Origin: Cognatiluteimonas profundi
Lineage (GTDB): Bacteria > Pseudomonadota > Gammaproteobacteria > Xanthomonadales > Xanthomonadaceae
DNA: 64,000 nucleotides
NCBI RefSeq assembly: GCF_009792795.1
Contig: NZ_VKHQ01000003.1
Coordinates: 310,001 to 374,000 of the forward strand
Reading direction: 5' to 3'
Position 1 is the stretch's first letter; each line of letters begins with the position of its first letter. The translations under genes and the position numbers were made by a program. Positions 21,403-29,916 of the stretch are shown here, piece by piece. The notes beneath the pieces were generated by a model. It was given only the letters and a program-made list of their open reading frames with translations, ran no database searches and was not told the origin of the DNA.

Positions 21403-22581
21403 TCACACGACGGCGTAATTCAGCAGTGGCTTGACCGTGCCCCATTCCTTGCAGCTGGGGCATTGCCAATGGTGGCTGCGGGCGCCGAAACCACAGCGGC
21501 TGCAGCGGTAGCTCGGATTCCTGACCAGCAACTGGTCGGTGATGTGCTTGAGGTCCTGCAAAGTCGCCGTGGCATCGGCGTCTTCGGCCAGCGTCAGGTC
21601 GATCAATGCGGCCTCCCCACGGACCGATGGACGGTCCTTGAGTTGCTGGGCCAGGTAGGTTCGCGCGGCGGCGGTCCCCTCCTCCACTTCCACCAGCCGC
21701 GTCAACGCCAGCACCGGCGCGATGCCACGGTAGTGTTCGCTCATCTCGCTCAGGAATGCGCGCGCGCCCGGGCTGTCGCCAACGCGCTCGTAACTGGACA
21801 ACAGTTGCGGCAGGATTTCGGGAAGGTAATCAGGATCGTGCCGCGCGGCGCGCTCGTAGGCGCGGATGGCGGCACTGTCATGGCCCGACTCGATCTCGAT
21901 CCTGCCCTCGAGCATGCCTGCGCGCACGGATGTCGAGTCGGCGGCGTAGGCGCGTGCGATCGACTCGCGGGCTGCGTCGGTGTCGCCGGAGGCTCGCTGG
22001 CGCTCTGCAAGTTCGCACTCGAATTGCCCGATCAGCTTTCCCATCGGTTCGCCGGTGGCCGCTTCGAAGCGGGTGGCGTTTTCAATCGCCTTGGGCCAGT
22101 CGCGTTCGGCCTGGTAGATGCCGATGAGATGCTTGAGTGCCTGCGGTGCGCGCTGGTCGATTTTCGCCAGGTCGGAGAAGACGGTCTCCGCGCGATCCAG
22201 CAGTCCGGATCGCATGTAGTCCTCGCCAAGCGCCAGCAGCGCCTGCACCTTCTGCGCATCGTTGAGATCGGCACGCTGGACCAGCGCCTGGTGCAGGCGG
22301 ATGGCGCGGTCGACCTCGCCGCGACGGCGGAACAGGTGACCCAGAGCGACCTGGGTTTCGAACGTCTCCTTGTCCAGTTCGGCGATATGCAGGAACAGTT
22401 CGATTGCCTTGTCCGGCTGCTCGTTCAACAGGTAATTGAGGCCGCGGAAGTAAGTGGTCGACAGCTTGCTGACCTGGCTGTCGCTATGGCGCTCGCCACC
22501 ACGCCTGCCGATGACCCAGCCACTGAGGGCAGCCAGCGGCAGCAACAGGAAGAACCAGAACCACTGGTTGATGAAGTCCAC
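21403..22581 (-). CDS. lapB: Lipopolysaccharide assembly protein LapB (YciM)
   Basis: 392 residues from a GTG start at 22581. An N-terminal membrane anchor (FINQWFWFFLLLPLAALSGWV) is followed by tandem TPR repeats and a C-terminal rubredoxin-like metal site with two CxxC pairs (CSRCGF and CPSCKEW). In E. coli LapB directs FtsH-dependent degradation of LpxC and so tunes lipid A synthesis. It follows lapA with 2 nt between; the conserved lapA-lapB pair supports the call. Confidence 0.95.
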   Translation of the reverse strand: MDFINQWFWFFLLLPLAALSGWVIGRRGGERHSDSQVSKLSTTYFRGLNYLLNEQPDKAIELFLHIAELDKETFETQVALGHLFRRRGEVDRAIRLHQALVQRADLNDAQKVQALLALGEDYMRSGLLDRAETVFSDLAKIDQRAPQALKHLIGIYQAERDWPKAIENATRFEAATGEPMGKLIGQFECELAERQRASGDTDAARESIARAYAADSTSVRAGMLEGRIEIESGHDSAAIRAYERAARHDPDYLPEILPQLLSSYERVGDSPGARAFLSEMSEHYRGIAPVLALTRLVEVEEGTAAARTYLAQQLKDRPSVRGEAALIDLTLAEDADATATLQDLKHITDQLLVRNPSYRCSRCGFGARSHHWQCPSCKEWGTVKPLLNYAVV

Positions 22582-22583
22582 GC

Positions 22584-22853
22584 TCAGCGTTCCAGTGGCT
22601 CGGCCGCGGTCGCATCAGCCACGGGACGCCCGGCCAGCCGCAGGCGCCTGCGTAGCGGCAATACGACACTGGCGCTGATCACCAGTCCGCCGATCAGGAC
22701 GCCGATCAGCAGGGCAACCAGCACGCAGACACCCAGCGTGGCATGCCATGTCGTGAATCCCATATCCAGTGCAACCGGCTGTGCATTGAGTGCGCCGATG
22801 GCGATGCCAACAGCGAGGCACGAGAGTGCAACCAGCAATCGAATCAGGCGCAT
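22584..22853 (-). CDS. lapA: Lipopolysaccharide assembly protein LapA (DUF1049)
   Basis: 89 residues, two transmembrane helices (about 5-22 and 40-65) and a short basic cytoplasmic tail (LPLRRRLRLAG). LapA works with LapB in lipopolysaccharide assembly control. ATG 22853; its stop is 2 nt ahead of the lapB GTG. ihfB lies 75 nt upstream on the same strand. Confidence 0.9.
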   Translation of the reverse strand: MRLIRLLVALSCLAVGIAIGALNAQPVALDMGFTTWHATLGVCVLVALLIGVLIGGLVISASVVLPLRRRLRLAGRPVADATAAEPLER

Positions 22854-22928
22854 GGGTCAGGCTCCGGACGCAAGGGCTAGCTTAGCCGACGGACCCAGGA
22901 TTGTTCAGCAGCTGGCGGATGAGGCCGA

Positions 22929-23231
22929 TCAGTCGTCGGCGGGCAGCGGAATGGCGGTGCTGACGCGCTCGCGCAATTCCTTGCCAGGCTTGAAATGCGG
23001 TACATGCTTGCCCGGCAGTGCAACCGCATCACCCGTCTTGGGGTTGCGGCCGGTGCGCGGCGGGCGGAAATGCAGGGAAAAACTGCCAAAGCCGCGAATC
23101 TCGATGCGCTCGCCATGGGCCAGCGCGCCTCCCATCATCTCCAGCAGGGATTTGACGGCGAGATCAACGTCCTCTCCCTTCAGGTGGCCCTGACGCTGGG
23201 TGAGGATTTCGATCAATTCGGACTTTGTCAT
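22929..23231 (-). CDS. ihfB: Integration host factor subunit beta
   Basis: 100 residues, a DNA-bending HU/IHF-family protein that pairs with IHF-alpha. The N-terminus [13 protein letters not shown] and the arm region [20 protein letters not shown] with the intercalating proline are intact. Its place after rpsA is the conserved enterobacterial and xanthomonad order cmk-rpsA-ihfB-lapA-lapB. It lies 65 nt from rpsA, across a strong hairpin. Confidence 0.96.
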   Translation of the reverse strand: MTKSELIEILTQRQGHLKGEDVDLAVKSLLEMMGGALAHGERIEIRGFGSFSLHFRPPRTGRNPKTGDAVALPGKHVPHFKPGKELRERVSTAIPLPADD

Positions 23232-23257
23232 GGGATGGCGGTCCGTGCGGGCATCGA

Positions 23258-23285
23258 CAACGGCCCGGCGGATGCCGGGCCGTTG
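23258..23285. terminator. Perfect hairpin between rpsA and ihfB
   Basis: 12-bp perfect inverted repeat (arm CAACGGCCCGGC) around a 4-nt loop GGAT. No U run follows on the minus strand, so it may act as partial terminator, attenuator or 3'-end stabiliser that lets the very abundant rpsA message exceed ihfB. Confidence 0.55.
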
Positions 23286-23296
23286 ATGCCAATCGC

Positions 23297-24997
23297 TTAC
23301 TCGGCCTTGCTGTTGAGCTGTTCGCGCAACAGCGCACCCAGCTTGGTGGTGCCACTGGAGGCATCGGCGGCGGAGCGGTTGTAGTCGCTCATGGCTTCCT
23401 GCTCCTCAGCCTCGTCCTTGGCCTTGATCGAGAGCTGCATGACGCGGCCCTTGCGATCCATGCCGATGAAACGGGCTTCGACTTCGTCGCCGACCTTCAG
23501 GTGCTGGGTCGCATCGTCGATGCGCTCCTTGGCGATGTCGCGCGCGGCGAGGTAACCCTCGACGCCTTCACCCAGGTCGATGGTCGCACCCTTGGCGTCG
23601 ACTTCCTTGACCGTGCCCTTGACGATCGAACCCTTGGTGTTCGACGCCACGTACTGGCCGAACGGATCCTGCTCCATCTGCTTGACGCCAAGGCTGATGC
23701 GCTCGCGCTCCGGGTCCACTGCCAGCACGACGGCTTCCAGCGTGTCGCCCTTCTTGTAGTTGCGGGCGATGTCCTCGCCGGTGGAATTCCACGAGATGTC
23801 CGACAGGTGGATCAGGCCATCGATACCGCCGTCCAGGCCGATGAAGATGCCGAAGTCGGTGATCGACTTGATCTGGCCGTCGACCTTGTCGCCCTTCTTG
23901 TGGATGGCGGCGAAGGTTTCCCACGGATTGCTGGTGACCTGCTTGATGCCCAGCGAAATCCGGCGACGCTCCTCATCGACGTCCAGCACCATGACCTGCA
24001 GCTCGTCACCGACCTGCACGACCTTGGACGGGTTGACGTTCTTGTTTGTCCAGTCCATTTCGGACACGTGGACCAGGCCTTCGACGCCCGGCTCGATCTC
24101 GACGAACGCGCCGTAATCGGTGACGTTGGAAACCTTGCCGAACACGCGGGTGTTGGCCGGGTAGCGACGCGCGATGTTGTCCCACGGATCCTCGCCCAGT
24201 TGCTTGAGGCCGAGGCTGACGCGGTTGCGCTCCTTGTCGTACTTGAGCACGCGGACATCGAGCTCCGCGCCCACTTCCACGACTTCGGACGGATGGCGCA
24301 CGCGCTTCCAGGCCATGTCGGTGATGTGCAGCAGGCCATCGATGCCGCCGAGGTCGACGAACGCGCCGTAGTCGGTGAGGTTCTTGACCACACCCTTCAG
24401 CACCGCGCCCTCGACGAGCTTCTCGAGCAGCTGCTCGCGCTCTTCCGAATGCTCGCTCTCGACCACCGCGCGACGCGAAACCACCACGTTGTTGCGCTTG
24501 CGGTCGAGCTTGATGAGCTTGAACTCGAGCTCCTTGCCTTCCAGGTACACCGGGTCGCGGACCGGACGGACATCGACCAGGGAGCCCGGCAGGAATGCAC
24601 GGACGTCCTTGATGTCGACGGTGAAGCCGCCCTTGACCTTGCCGCTGATGCGACCAACGATGGTTTCGTTCTTCTCGAGCGCTTCCTCGAGCTCGTCCCA
24701 CACCATGGAACGCTTGGCCTTCTCACGCGACAGCACGGTCTCGCCAAAGCCATTCTCGAGGCTGTCCAGCGCGACCTTGACGATATCGCCAACGGCGACA
24801 TCGATCTCGCCGGCGTCGTTGCGGAACTGTTCGATCGGCACGATGCCTTCGGACTTCAGGCCGGCATTGATCACGACGACGTCGGTGCGGACCTCGACGA
24901 TCGTGCCGGTGACGATGGAGCCCGGCTTCAGCTTGGCCAGGTGGGACTGGCTCTGTTCGAACAGCTCGGCAAAGGATTCGGTCATTGCAGCATTCAT
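23297..24997 (-). CDS. rpsA: 30S ribosomal protein S1
   Basis: 566 residues from ATG 24997; six S1/OB RNA-binding repeats follow one another (for example [56 protein letters not shown]). S1 binds mRNA and helps initiation on structured leaders. ATG 24997 has AGAG about 7 nt upstream; a second ATG four codons on (24985, MTESFAEL) is the usual family start but has no ribosome site. Both are possible. The 144-nt leader towards cmk could carry the S1 autoregulatory structure, which is inference. Confidence 0.96.
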   Translation of the reverse strand: MNAAMTESFAELFEQSQSHLAKLKPGSIVTGTIVEVRTDVVVINAGLKSEGIVPIEQFRNDAGEIDVAVGDIVKVALDSLENGFGETVLSREKAKRSMVWDELEEALEKNETIVGRISGKVKGGFTVDIKDVRAFLPGSLVDVRPVRDPVYLEGKELEFKLIKLDRKRNNVVVSRRAVVESEHSEEREQLLEKLVEGAVLKGVVKNLTDYGAFVDLGGIDGLLHITDMAWKRVRHPSEVVEVGAELDVRVLKYDKERNRVSLGLKQLGEDPWDNIARRYPANTRVFGKVSNVTDYGAFVEIEPGVEGLVHVSEMDWTNKNVNPSKVVQVGDELQVMVLDVDEERRRISLGIKQVTSNPWETFAAIHKKGDKVDGQIKSITDFGIFIGLDGGIDGLIHLSDISWNSTGEDIARNYKKGDTLEAVVLAVDPERERISLGVKQMEQDPFGQYVASNTKGSIVKGTVKEVDAKGATIDLGEGVEGYLAARDIAKERIDDATQHLKVGDEVEARFIGMDRKGRVMQLSIKAKDEAEEQEAMSDYNRSAADASSGTTKLGALLREQLNSKAE

Positions 24998-25141
24998 GGA
25001 ATATCTCTGTGGATACACGAGCCGGCGCCGCCACTGGGGCGCACGTCGACCCACCCTGGGTATGGCGCGCGCTTGCGGGCAAGCTGGCGCCATGTGTTGT
25101 GGATGGTCCACCTGCGGGATTGCCGGTGGTGTCTTCTGTCG

Positions 25142-25846
25142 CTAGAACCCCTGGCCCTGGCGTGCCGGCAGCAAAGCCAGCACGCGCTCGACGACCGCAT
25201 CGATCCCAAGGCCGGTGGTGTCGATGCACACGGCGTCGGGCGCCGGGCGCAACGGAGCCACCGCGCGATTGGCATCGCGGGCGTCGCGGGCGAGGATCTC
25301 TCGCAGCAGACCCGCCAATGTAACGGAAACCCCTTTGTCCTTCAACTGCTTATAGCGCCTTTCGGCCCTTTCGTCGGCGCTGGCGGTGAGGAAAACCTTG
25401 GGGTGCGCGTCGGGGAAGATGACCGTCCCCATGTCGCGCCCGTCGGCGACCAGGCCCGGGGCCTGCCGGAACGCACGCTGGCGATCCCGAAGCGCGGCGC
25501 GGACCTCGGCAATGGCGGCGATGGCCGATGCGGCGGCGCCGGCCGTCTCGGTCCGGATCTCGTCCGTGGCATCGGTGCCGTTGACGATGACCCGCGGCTC
25601 GGCGTGCCCGTCCCCGCGGAACGCGATCCGGGTATCGAAGGTGCAGCGGACCAGCGCCGAAGCGTCGGACAGGTCGATGTCCGACCAGCCGGCGGCCAGT
25701 CCCACCGCCCGATACAGTGCGCCCGAGTCCAGGTAATGCCACCCCAGCGTTTCCGCGACCCGGCGGCTGATGGTGCCCTTGCCCGACCCCGATGGGCCAT
25801 CGATCGTGAGCACCGGGACGGCGCCGGCGGGGTGTTCGTCAGCCAT
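25142..25846 (-). CDS. cmk: Cytidylate kinase
   Basis: 234 residues. Phosphorylates CMP and dCMP. The P-loop GPSGSGKGT is at residues 17-25; [24 protein letters not shown] and the [10 protein letters not shown] lid helix follow. It precedes rpsA on the same strand, the conserved cmk-rpsA pair. A plus-strand gene for bL36 diverges 143 nt away. Confidence 0.95.
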   Translation of the reverse strand: MADEHPAGAVPVLTIDGPSGSGKGTISRRVAETLGWHYLDSGALYRAVGLAAGWSDIDLSDASALVRCTFDTRIAFRGDGHAEPRVIVNGTDATDEIRTETAGAAASAIAAIAEVRAALRDRQRAFRQAPGLVADGRDMGTVIFPDAHPKVFLTASADERAERRYKQLKDKGVSVTLAGLLREILARDARDANRAVAPLRPAPDAVCIDTTGLGIDAVVERVLALLPARQGQGF

Positions 25847-25905
25847 GTGGACTCCCTTGAATCGGGCGATTGTAGCGGGCGACGCCCGTCCCTCGTTGCA
25901 AGCAC

Positions 25906-25935
25906 TTGAATCGGTGGAGAAAAAGCCGCTAAAAT
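25906..25935 (+). promoter_or_regulatory. Sigma-70-type promoter for bL36
   Basis: TTGAAT (25906-25911) and TAAAAT (25930-25935), spaced 18 nt, upstream of the small bL36 gene. Good match to the consensus in an otherwise very GC-rich stretch. Confidence 0.65.
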
Positions 25936-25989
25936 GCGCGGCTCAATTGTGTCGTCACTTTTCCCAACCGTTTCCTGCCGAGGTTTGCC

Positions 25990-26115
25990 ATGAAGGTCCT
26001 GTCCTCCCTGAAGTCGGCGAAGACCCGTCACCGCGACTGCAAGGTGGTCCGTCGCCGTGGCAAGGTTTTCGTGATCTGCAAGTCCAATCCGCGTTTCAAG
26101 GCGCGTCAGCGCTGA
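25990..26115 (+). CDS. rpmJ2: 50S ribosomal protein bL36, Cys-poor (zinc-independent) form
   Basis: 41 residues starting [20 protein letters not shown] and ending NPRFKARQR. It belongs to the YkgO/RpmJ2 type: it has only two cysteines (17 and 30) and lacks the CxxC...C...H zinc ribbon of the ordinary bL36. In several bacteria such paralogs replace the zinc form under zinc limitation under Zur control; in Xanthomonadaceae it may be the only copy, which cannot be judged here. It stands alone with its own promoter and terminator. Confidence 0.92.
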
Positions 26116-26140
26116 CCTGCGATTGCAGGCGCGCGAAGGA

Positions 26141-26165
26141 AAGGCCGCAGCGATGCGGCCTTTTT
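26141..26165 (+). terminator. Rho-independent terminator after bL36
   Basis: 9-bp perfect stem (AAGGCCGCA / TGCGGCCTT), loop GCGA, followed by TTT. It begins 26 nt after the bL36 stop. Confidence 0.85.
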
Positions 26166-26266
26166 CGTTTGGACCCGCCGCTCCCGGTCGGCCCGTCATG
26201 GTCGCTCGCCGGGCAGCCGATCTGCTACAAGGCAGGACCTATCCACCGCTCCCGAGGAGTCGCGCC

Positions 26267-26593
26267 ATGACCTTCCGCTATCAAGCCTTGCCGCTGGTTG
26301 CCCTACTGGCCTTCGCCGGGATCGCGTCGGCCGAAACCCTGCTGGTGGACCGCGTGCAGCAGGAGCCGTCGGCGATGCCGCGACGCGGCCTGTCCATGGC
26401 CCAGGTGCAGGCCCGGTTCGGCGCTCCCACCAGCCGGCTGGACCCGCGTGGCGGCCAGAAACACCAGTGGCCGACCATCAACCGCTGGAGCTATCCGGGC
26501 TTCACCGTGTACTTCGAACACGACAAGGTGATCGATGCCGTCGCCAACAAGGTCGACGCGGAAGAGATCGGTCCCAAGCCGGCAATCCGGTGA
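26267..26593 (+). CDS. Small secreted protein with a SmpA/BamE-like domain
   Basis: 108 residues. A Sec signal peptide (YQALPLVALLAFAGIASA, cleavage near residue 22) leads a short periplasmic domain. The block GLSMAQVQARFGAP, then W and YPGFTVYFEHDKVIDAV resembles the SmpA/OmlA (BamE-like) pattern GMTxxxVxxxxGxP...W.Y....V.F...V. No lipobox is visible. ATG 26267 has GGAG 8 nt upstream. It precedes aguA by 19 nt and may share its transcript. Function unknown. Confidence 0.75.
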   Translation: MTFRYQALPLVALLAFAGIASAETLLVDRVQQEPSAMPRRGLSMAQVQARFGAPTSRLDPRGGQKHQWPTINRWSYPGFTVYFEHDKVIDAVANKVDAEEIGPKPAIR

Positions 26594-26612
26594 TCGCGAG
26601 GTCCGTCCGTTG

Positions 26613-27641
26613 ATGAGCGACAGCATCCGCTTCCCCGCCGAATGGGAGCCGCAGTCGGCCGTGCTGATTGCCTGGCCGCACGCCGACACCGACTGGGCGG
26701 CGCATCTGGGCGAAGTCGAAGAGACTTACATCGCGCTGGTTGTTGCGATCACCCGCTTCGAACCCGTCGTCATCTGTGTCCCGGACGACGACGTCCAGGC
26801 CTATGCGCGCGCGCGGCTGGCGTCGGCCCGTGTCGACATGGGCCGCGTTCGTTTCGTCGAGGTCGCATACGACGACACCTGGCTGCGCGACTCCGGACCG
26901 ATCTCGCTCCGGGATGGCGACGGCTTCCGACTTCTCGATTTCCGCTTCACCGGCTGGGGCGGAAAGTTCGAAGCCAGCCGCGACGACCAGTTGATCGCAC
27001 GCCTCGACGAATCCGGAACATTTCTCAAGAGTGTCCGCCAACCTATTGATTTTGCATTGGAAGGTGGCGCCATCGAGACCGACGGCGCGGGCACCCTGCT
27101 GGCAACCTGGCAGTGCCTGCATGAGCGTCATCCGGACCTCGACCGCGACACCCTCGCCGACAAGCTGGCGGGCTGGCTGCACCAGGATCGCGTGCTGTGG
27201 CTCGACCACGGCTACCTCGAAGGCGACGACACCGACGCCCACATCGACACCCTGGCCCGCTTTGCCGACGCCAACGCCATCGTCTACCAGGACTGCAACG
27301 ATTCCGACGACCCGCATTTCACCGAACTGCAGGAGATGGCTGCGGAACTGGCCGCGCTCGTCACCCGCAATGGCCAGCCGTATCGACTGTTCGCATTGCC
27401 CTGGCCCAAACCAATCGTCGATGAAAACCGAAGGCTGGCTGCCAGTTACGCCAACTTCCTCATCATCAATGGCGCCGTGCTGATGCCGGCTTACGGCGAT
27501 GCGGCCGATGCGGGCGCGCAGGCCGTGCTGGCCGCGGCATTTCCCGATCGCGACGTCATCCCGGTCCCATGCCGGTCATTGATCTGGCAGAACGGCAGCC
27601 TGCATTGCATCACCATGCAGTTGCCGGAAGGAGTCGTCTGA
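26613..27641 (+). CDS. aguA: Agmatine deiminase
   Basis: 342 residues. Hydrolyses agmatine to N-carbamoylputrescine and ammonia, the first step of the plant-type route to putrescine. Guanidine-modifying-enzyme motifs are intact: YDDTWLRDSGP, FTGWGGKF, LEGGAIETDG and the catalytic cysteine near the C-terminus (GSLHCITMQ). ATG 26613; the longer frame (26535) overlaps the preceding gene. Its stop overlaps the aguB ATG by one base (TGATG), so the two are coupled. Confidence 0.95.
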   Translation: MSDSIRFPAEWEPQSAVLIAWPHADTDWAAHLGEVEETYIALVVAITRFEPVVICVPDDDVQAYARARLASARVDMGRVRFVEVAYDDTWLRDSGPISLRDGDGFRLLDFRFTGWGGKFEASRDDQLIARLDESGTFLKSVRQPIDFALEGGAIETDGAGTLLATWQCLHERHPDLDRDTLADKLAGWLHQDRVLWLDHGYLEGDDTDAHIDTLARFADANAIVYQDCNDSDDPHFTELQEMAAELAALVTRNGQPYRLFALPWPKPIVDENRRLAASYANFLIINGAVLMPAYGDAADAGAQAVLAAAFPDRDVIPVPCRSLIWQNGSLHCITMQLPEGVV

Positions 27642-28531
27642 TGGCCACCTTGAAGACCCTGCCGGTCGCGCTGATCCAGGAGCGCAACCACGGGGACGCG
27701 GATGCGAACCTCGCGATCATCGAGCAGCGGGTTGCCGAGGCGACAAAGCGCGGAGCACGGCTCGTGCTGCTGCAGGAGTTGCACAACGGGGCGTACTTCT
27801 GCCAGCACCAGGACGTTCGTGAATTCGACCTGGCCGAGCCGATCCCCGGCCCCAGCACCGAGCGCCTGGCGCAACTGGCAAAGGCGCACGGCATCGTGCT
27901 CGTGGGTTCGCTGTTCGAGCGCCGCGGCGCCGGGCTGTACCACAACACCGCCGTGGTCTTCGAATCCGACGGCTCGATCGCGGGCAAGTACCGCAAGATG
28001 CACATCCCGGACGATCCCGGCTTCAACGAGAAGTTCTACTTCACTCCCGGCGACCTCGGCTTCAATCCGATCGATACCTCTGTCGGCCGGCTCGGGGTGC
28101 TCGTGTGCTGGGACCAGTGGTATCCGGAAGGCGCGCGGCTGATGGCGCTGGCCGGTGCCGAACTGCTGCTGTATCCGACCGCCATCGGTTGGGATCCGGA
28201 CGACGACCAGGCCGAGAAGGACCGCCAGCGCAATGCCTGGATCCTCAGCCATCGCGGTCATGCGGTCGCCAACGGATTGCCGGTGCTCAGCTGCAATCGC
28301 GTCGGCCACGAGCCGTCGCCGATCGGGGCCTCCGGGATCGACTTCTGGGGGTCGAGCCACGTGCTTGGCCCGCAGGGGGAATTCCTGGCCGAAGCCGGCA
28401 TCGGCGATCCGGAAATCCTCATGGCCGAAGTCGACCTGCAGCGCAGCGAACACGTCCGCCGCATCTGGCCATTCCTGCGTGATCGACGCATCGACGCCTA
28501 CGGCGACCTGCTGAAACGCTATCGCGACTGA
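27641..28531 (+). CDS. aguB: N-carbamoylputrescine amidase
   Basis: 296 residues of the nitrilase/carbon-nitrogen hydrolase superfamily. Converts N-carbamoylputrescine to putrescine, CO2 and ammonia. The Glu-Lys-Cys triad is visible in LLQELHNGAYF (Glu), GKYRKMHIPDD (Lys) and GVLVCWDQWYPEGAR (Cys). Coupled to aguA by a one-base overlap; together they form an arginine-decarboxylase-linked polyamine pathway. Confidence 0.95.
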   Translation: MATLKTLPVALIQERNHGDADANLAIIEQRVAEATKRGARLVLLQELHNGAYFCQHQDVREFDLAEPIPGPSTERLAQLAKAHGIVLVGSLFERRGAGLYHNTAVVFESDGSIAGKYRKMHIPDDPGFNEKFYFTPGDLGFNPIDTSVGRLGVLVCWDQWYPEGARLMALAGAELLLYPTAIGWDPDDDQAEKDRQRNAWILSHRGHAVANGLPVLSCNRVGHEPSPIGASGIDFWGSSHVLGPQGEFLAEAGIGDPEILMAEVDLQRSEHVRRIWPFLRDRRIDAYGDLLKRYRD

Positions 28532-28547
28532 TCGGCCACCGGGCATG

Positions 28548-28564
28548 CGCCAGGCACCCTGGCG
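28548..28564 (+). terminator. Short hairpin after aguB
   Basis: Perfect 7-bp inverted repeat (CGCCAGG / CCTGGCG) with a 3-nt loop, 17 nt after the aguB stop. No U run, so termination is only suggested. Confidence 0.35.
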
Positions 28565-28642
28565 GTATCCGGCACAACGCCTCCATTGCCTTAATCCTGC
28601 GTCGCCGATGGCGAATCCACGGCGACCCACAAGCGACCGACG

Positions 28643-29866
28643 ATGACCGACACCACCCCCGCTGCGACATCTCCCGCCAACGTGCTCGCCGGCCAGCCGG
28701 TGGCCATCGTGGAGCGCGATGGCGTGCACTACACGCTGCTCGGCACGGCGCATGTCTCCCACGCCAGCGTCGAGGCCGTGCGCGCCGCGATCGCCAGTGG
28801 CGAATACGACCAGATCGCGATCGAACTCGACCCCCAGCGGCTGCAGGCACTGACCGACCCGGACGCACTGGCGAAGCTGGATCTGATCAAGGTGCTGCGC
28901 GAGGGCAAGACGGCACTGTTCGCGGCCAACCTCGCCCTCGCCGGCTACCAGCGCCGGCTGGCTGAAAAACTGGGGATCGAGCCCGGCGCGGAACTGAAAT
29001 ACGCGGCGCTCGAGGCCAGGTCGCTCGGCCTGCCCCTGCACCTGATTGACCGCGACGTCGGCATCACCTTCCGGCGCGCCATGCGCAGCCTGGGCTGGTG
29101 GGGACGCGCCAAGATCAGCGCCGGACTGGTTGCGGGAATGGTCGCCAGCGAGGAAGTCGACGAAGACGAGATCGAACGCCTCAAGGAAGGCGACATGCTC
29201 GAGTCGGCATTCGGTGAGTTCGCCGAACGGACGCCGGCGTTGTACGAGGCGATCATCGCCGAGCGCGATCGCTACATGGCGGCCAAACTGCGCGCCTGCG
29301 GACAAGCGGGAACGCGCGTACTCGCCGTGGTGGGCGCCGGACACCTGCAGGGGCTGTCACGCCACCTGCGCGACGACACCGAAGCACCCGCGCCGATGCT
29401 CGAGCAGCTGGAGGCGGTGCCGAAGAAGTCGTCGATTCCGTGGTTCACGCTCGCCATCACGACGCTGATCGTTGGCAGCGTCGCCTACGGCTTCTGGCAC
29501 GGCGGACTCGACCTGGGCGCATCGCTGGTCATCCAGTGGGTGTTGTTCACCGGCGGGCTGGGCGCACTGGGATGCCTGCTGGCTGGAGGCCATCCGCTGA
29601 GCATCCTCACCGCGTTCGTCGCCGCGCCGCTCAAGCCGTTCCATCCGGGTGTCCCGGCCGGGACGTTCAGCGGACTGGTCGAGGCGCGGATCCGCAAGCC
29701 GACCTACGGCGATTTCCTCGCGTTGCGCGACGACGTGCAATCGGTCGGTGGCTGGTATCGCAACCGGGTCGCACGCGTGCTGGTCAACTTCATGCTCACC
29801 AACCTGGGCACCGCGATCGGCGTCTGGATCGGTGGCGCGAAGATCCTGAGCAAGGTGCTCGCCTGA
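28643..29866 (+). CDS. TraB-family membrane protein
   Basis: 407 residues. The N-terminal TraB/PrgY/GumN-like domain (about 20-260) shows YTLLGTAHVSHASVEAV and VVGAGHLQGL, the conserved GTAH and GxGH histidines of the EreA/ChaN-like superfamily; the C-terminal part has three or four transmembrane helices (about 270-345 and 385-405). Some members act as pheromone-shutdown proteins or mitochondrial regulators; no role is known here. ATG 28643 follows aguB by 111 nt. Confidence 0.82.
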   Translation: MTDTTPAATSPANVLAGQPVAIVERDGVHYTLLGTAHVSHASVEAVRAAIASGEYDQIAIELDPQRLQALTDPDALAKLDLIKVLREGKTALFAANLALAGYQRRLAEKLGIEPGAELKYAALEARSLGLPLHLIDRDVGITFRRAMRSLGWWGRAKISAGLVAGMVASEEVDEDEIERLKEGDMLESAFGEFAERTPALYEAIIAERDRYMAAKLRACGQAGTRVLAVVGAGHLQGLSRHLRDDTEAPAPMLEQLEAVPKKSSIPWFTLAITTLIVGSVAYGFWHGGLDLGASLVIQWVLFTGGLGALGCLLAGGHPLSILTAFVAAPLKPFHPGVPAGTFSGLVEARIRKPTYGDFLALRDDVQSVGGWYRNRVARVLVNFMLTNLGTAIGVWIGGAKILSKVLA

Positions 29867-29880
29867 TTGCGTGAGCTGGT

Positions 29881-29909
29881 GGGTCGGCTTCGGGAACTGA
29901 AGCCGATCC
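29881..29909. terminator. Stem-loop between convergent genes
   Basis: 11-bp arms (GGGTCGGCTTC / GAAGCCGATCC) with one mismatch and a 7-nt loop, in the 50-nt gap between the TraB-family gene and the RND pump. Likely serves both transcripts. Confidence 0.5.
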
Positions 29910-29916
29910 ACAGTGT

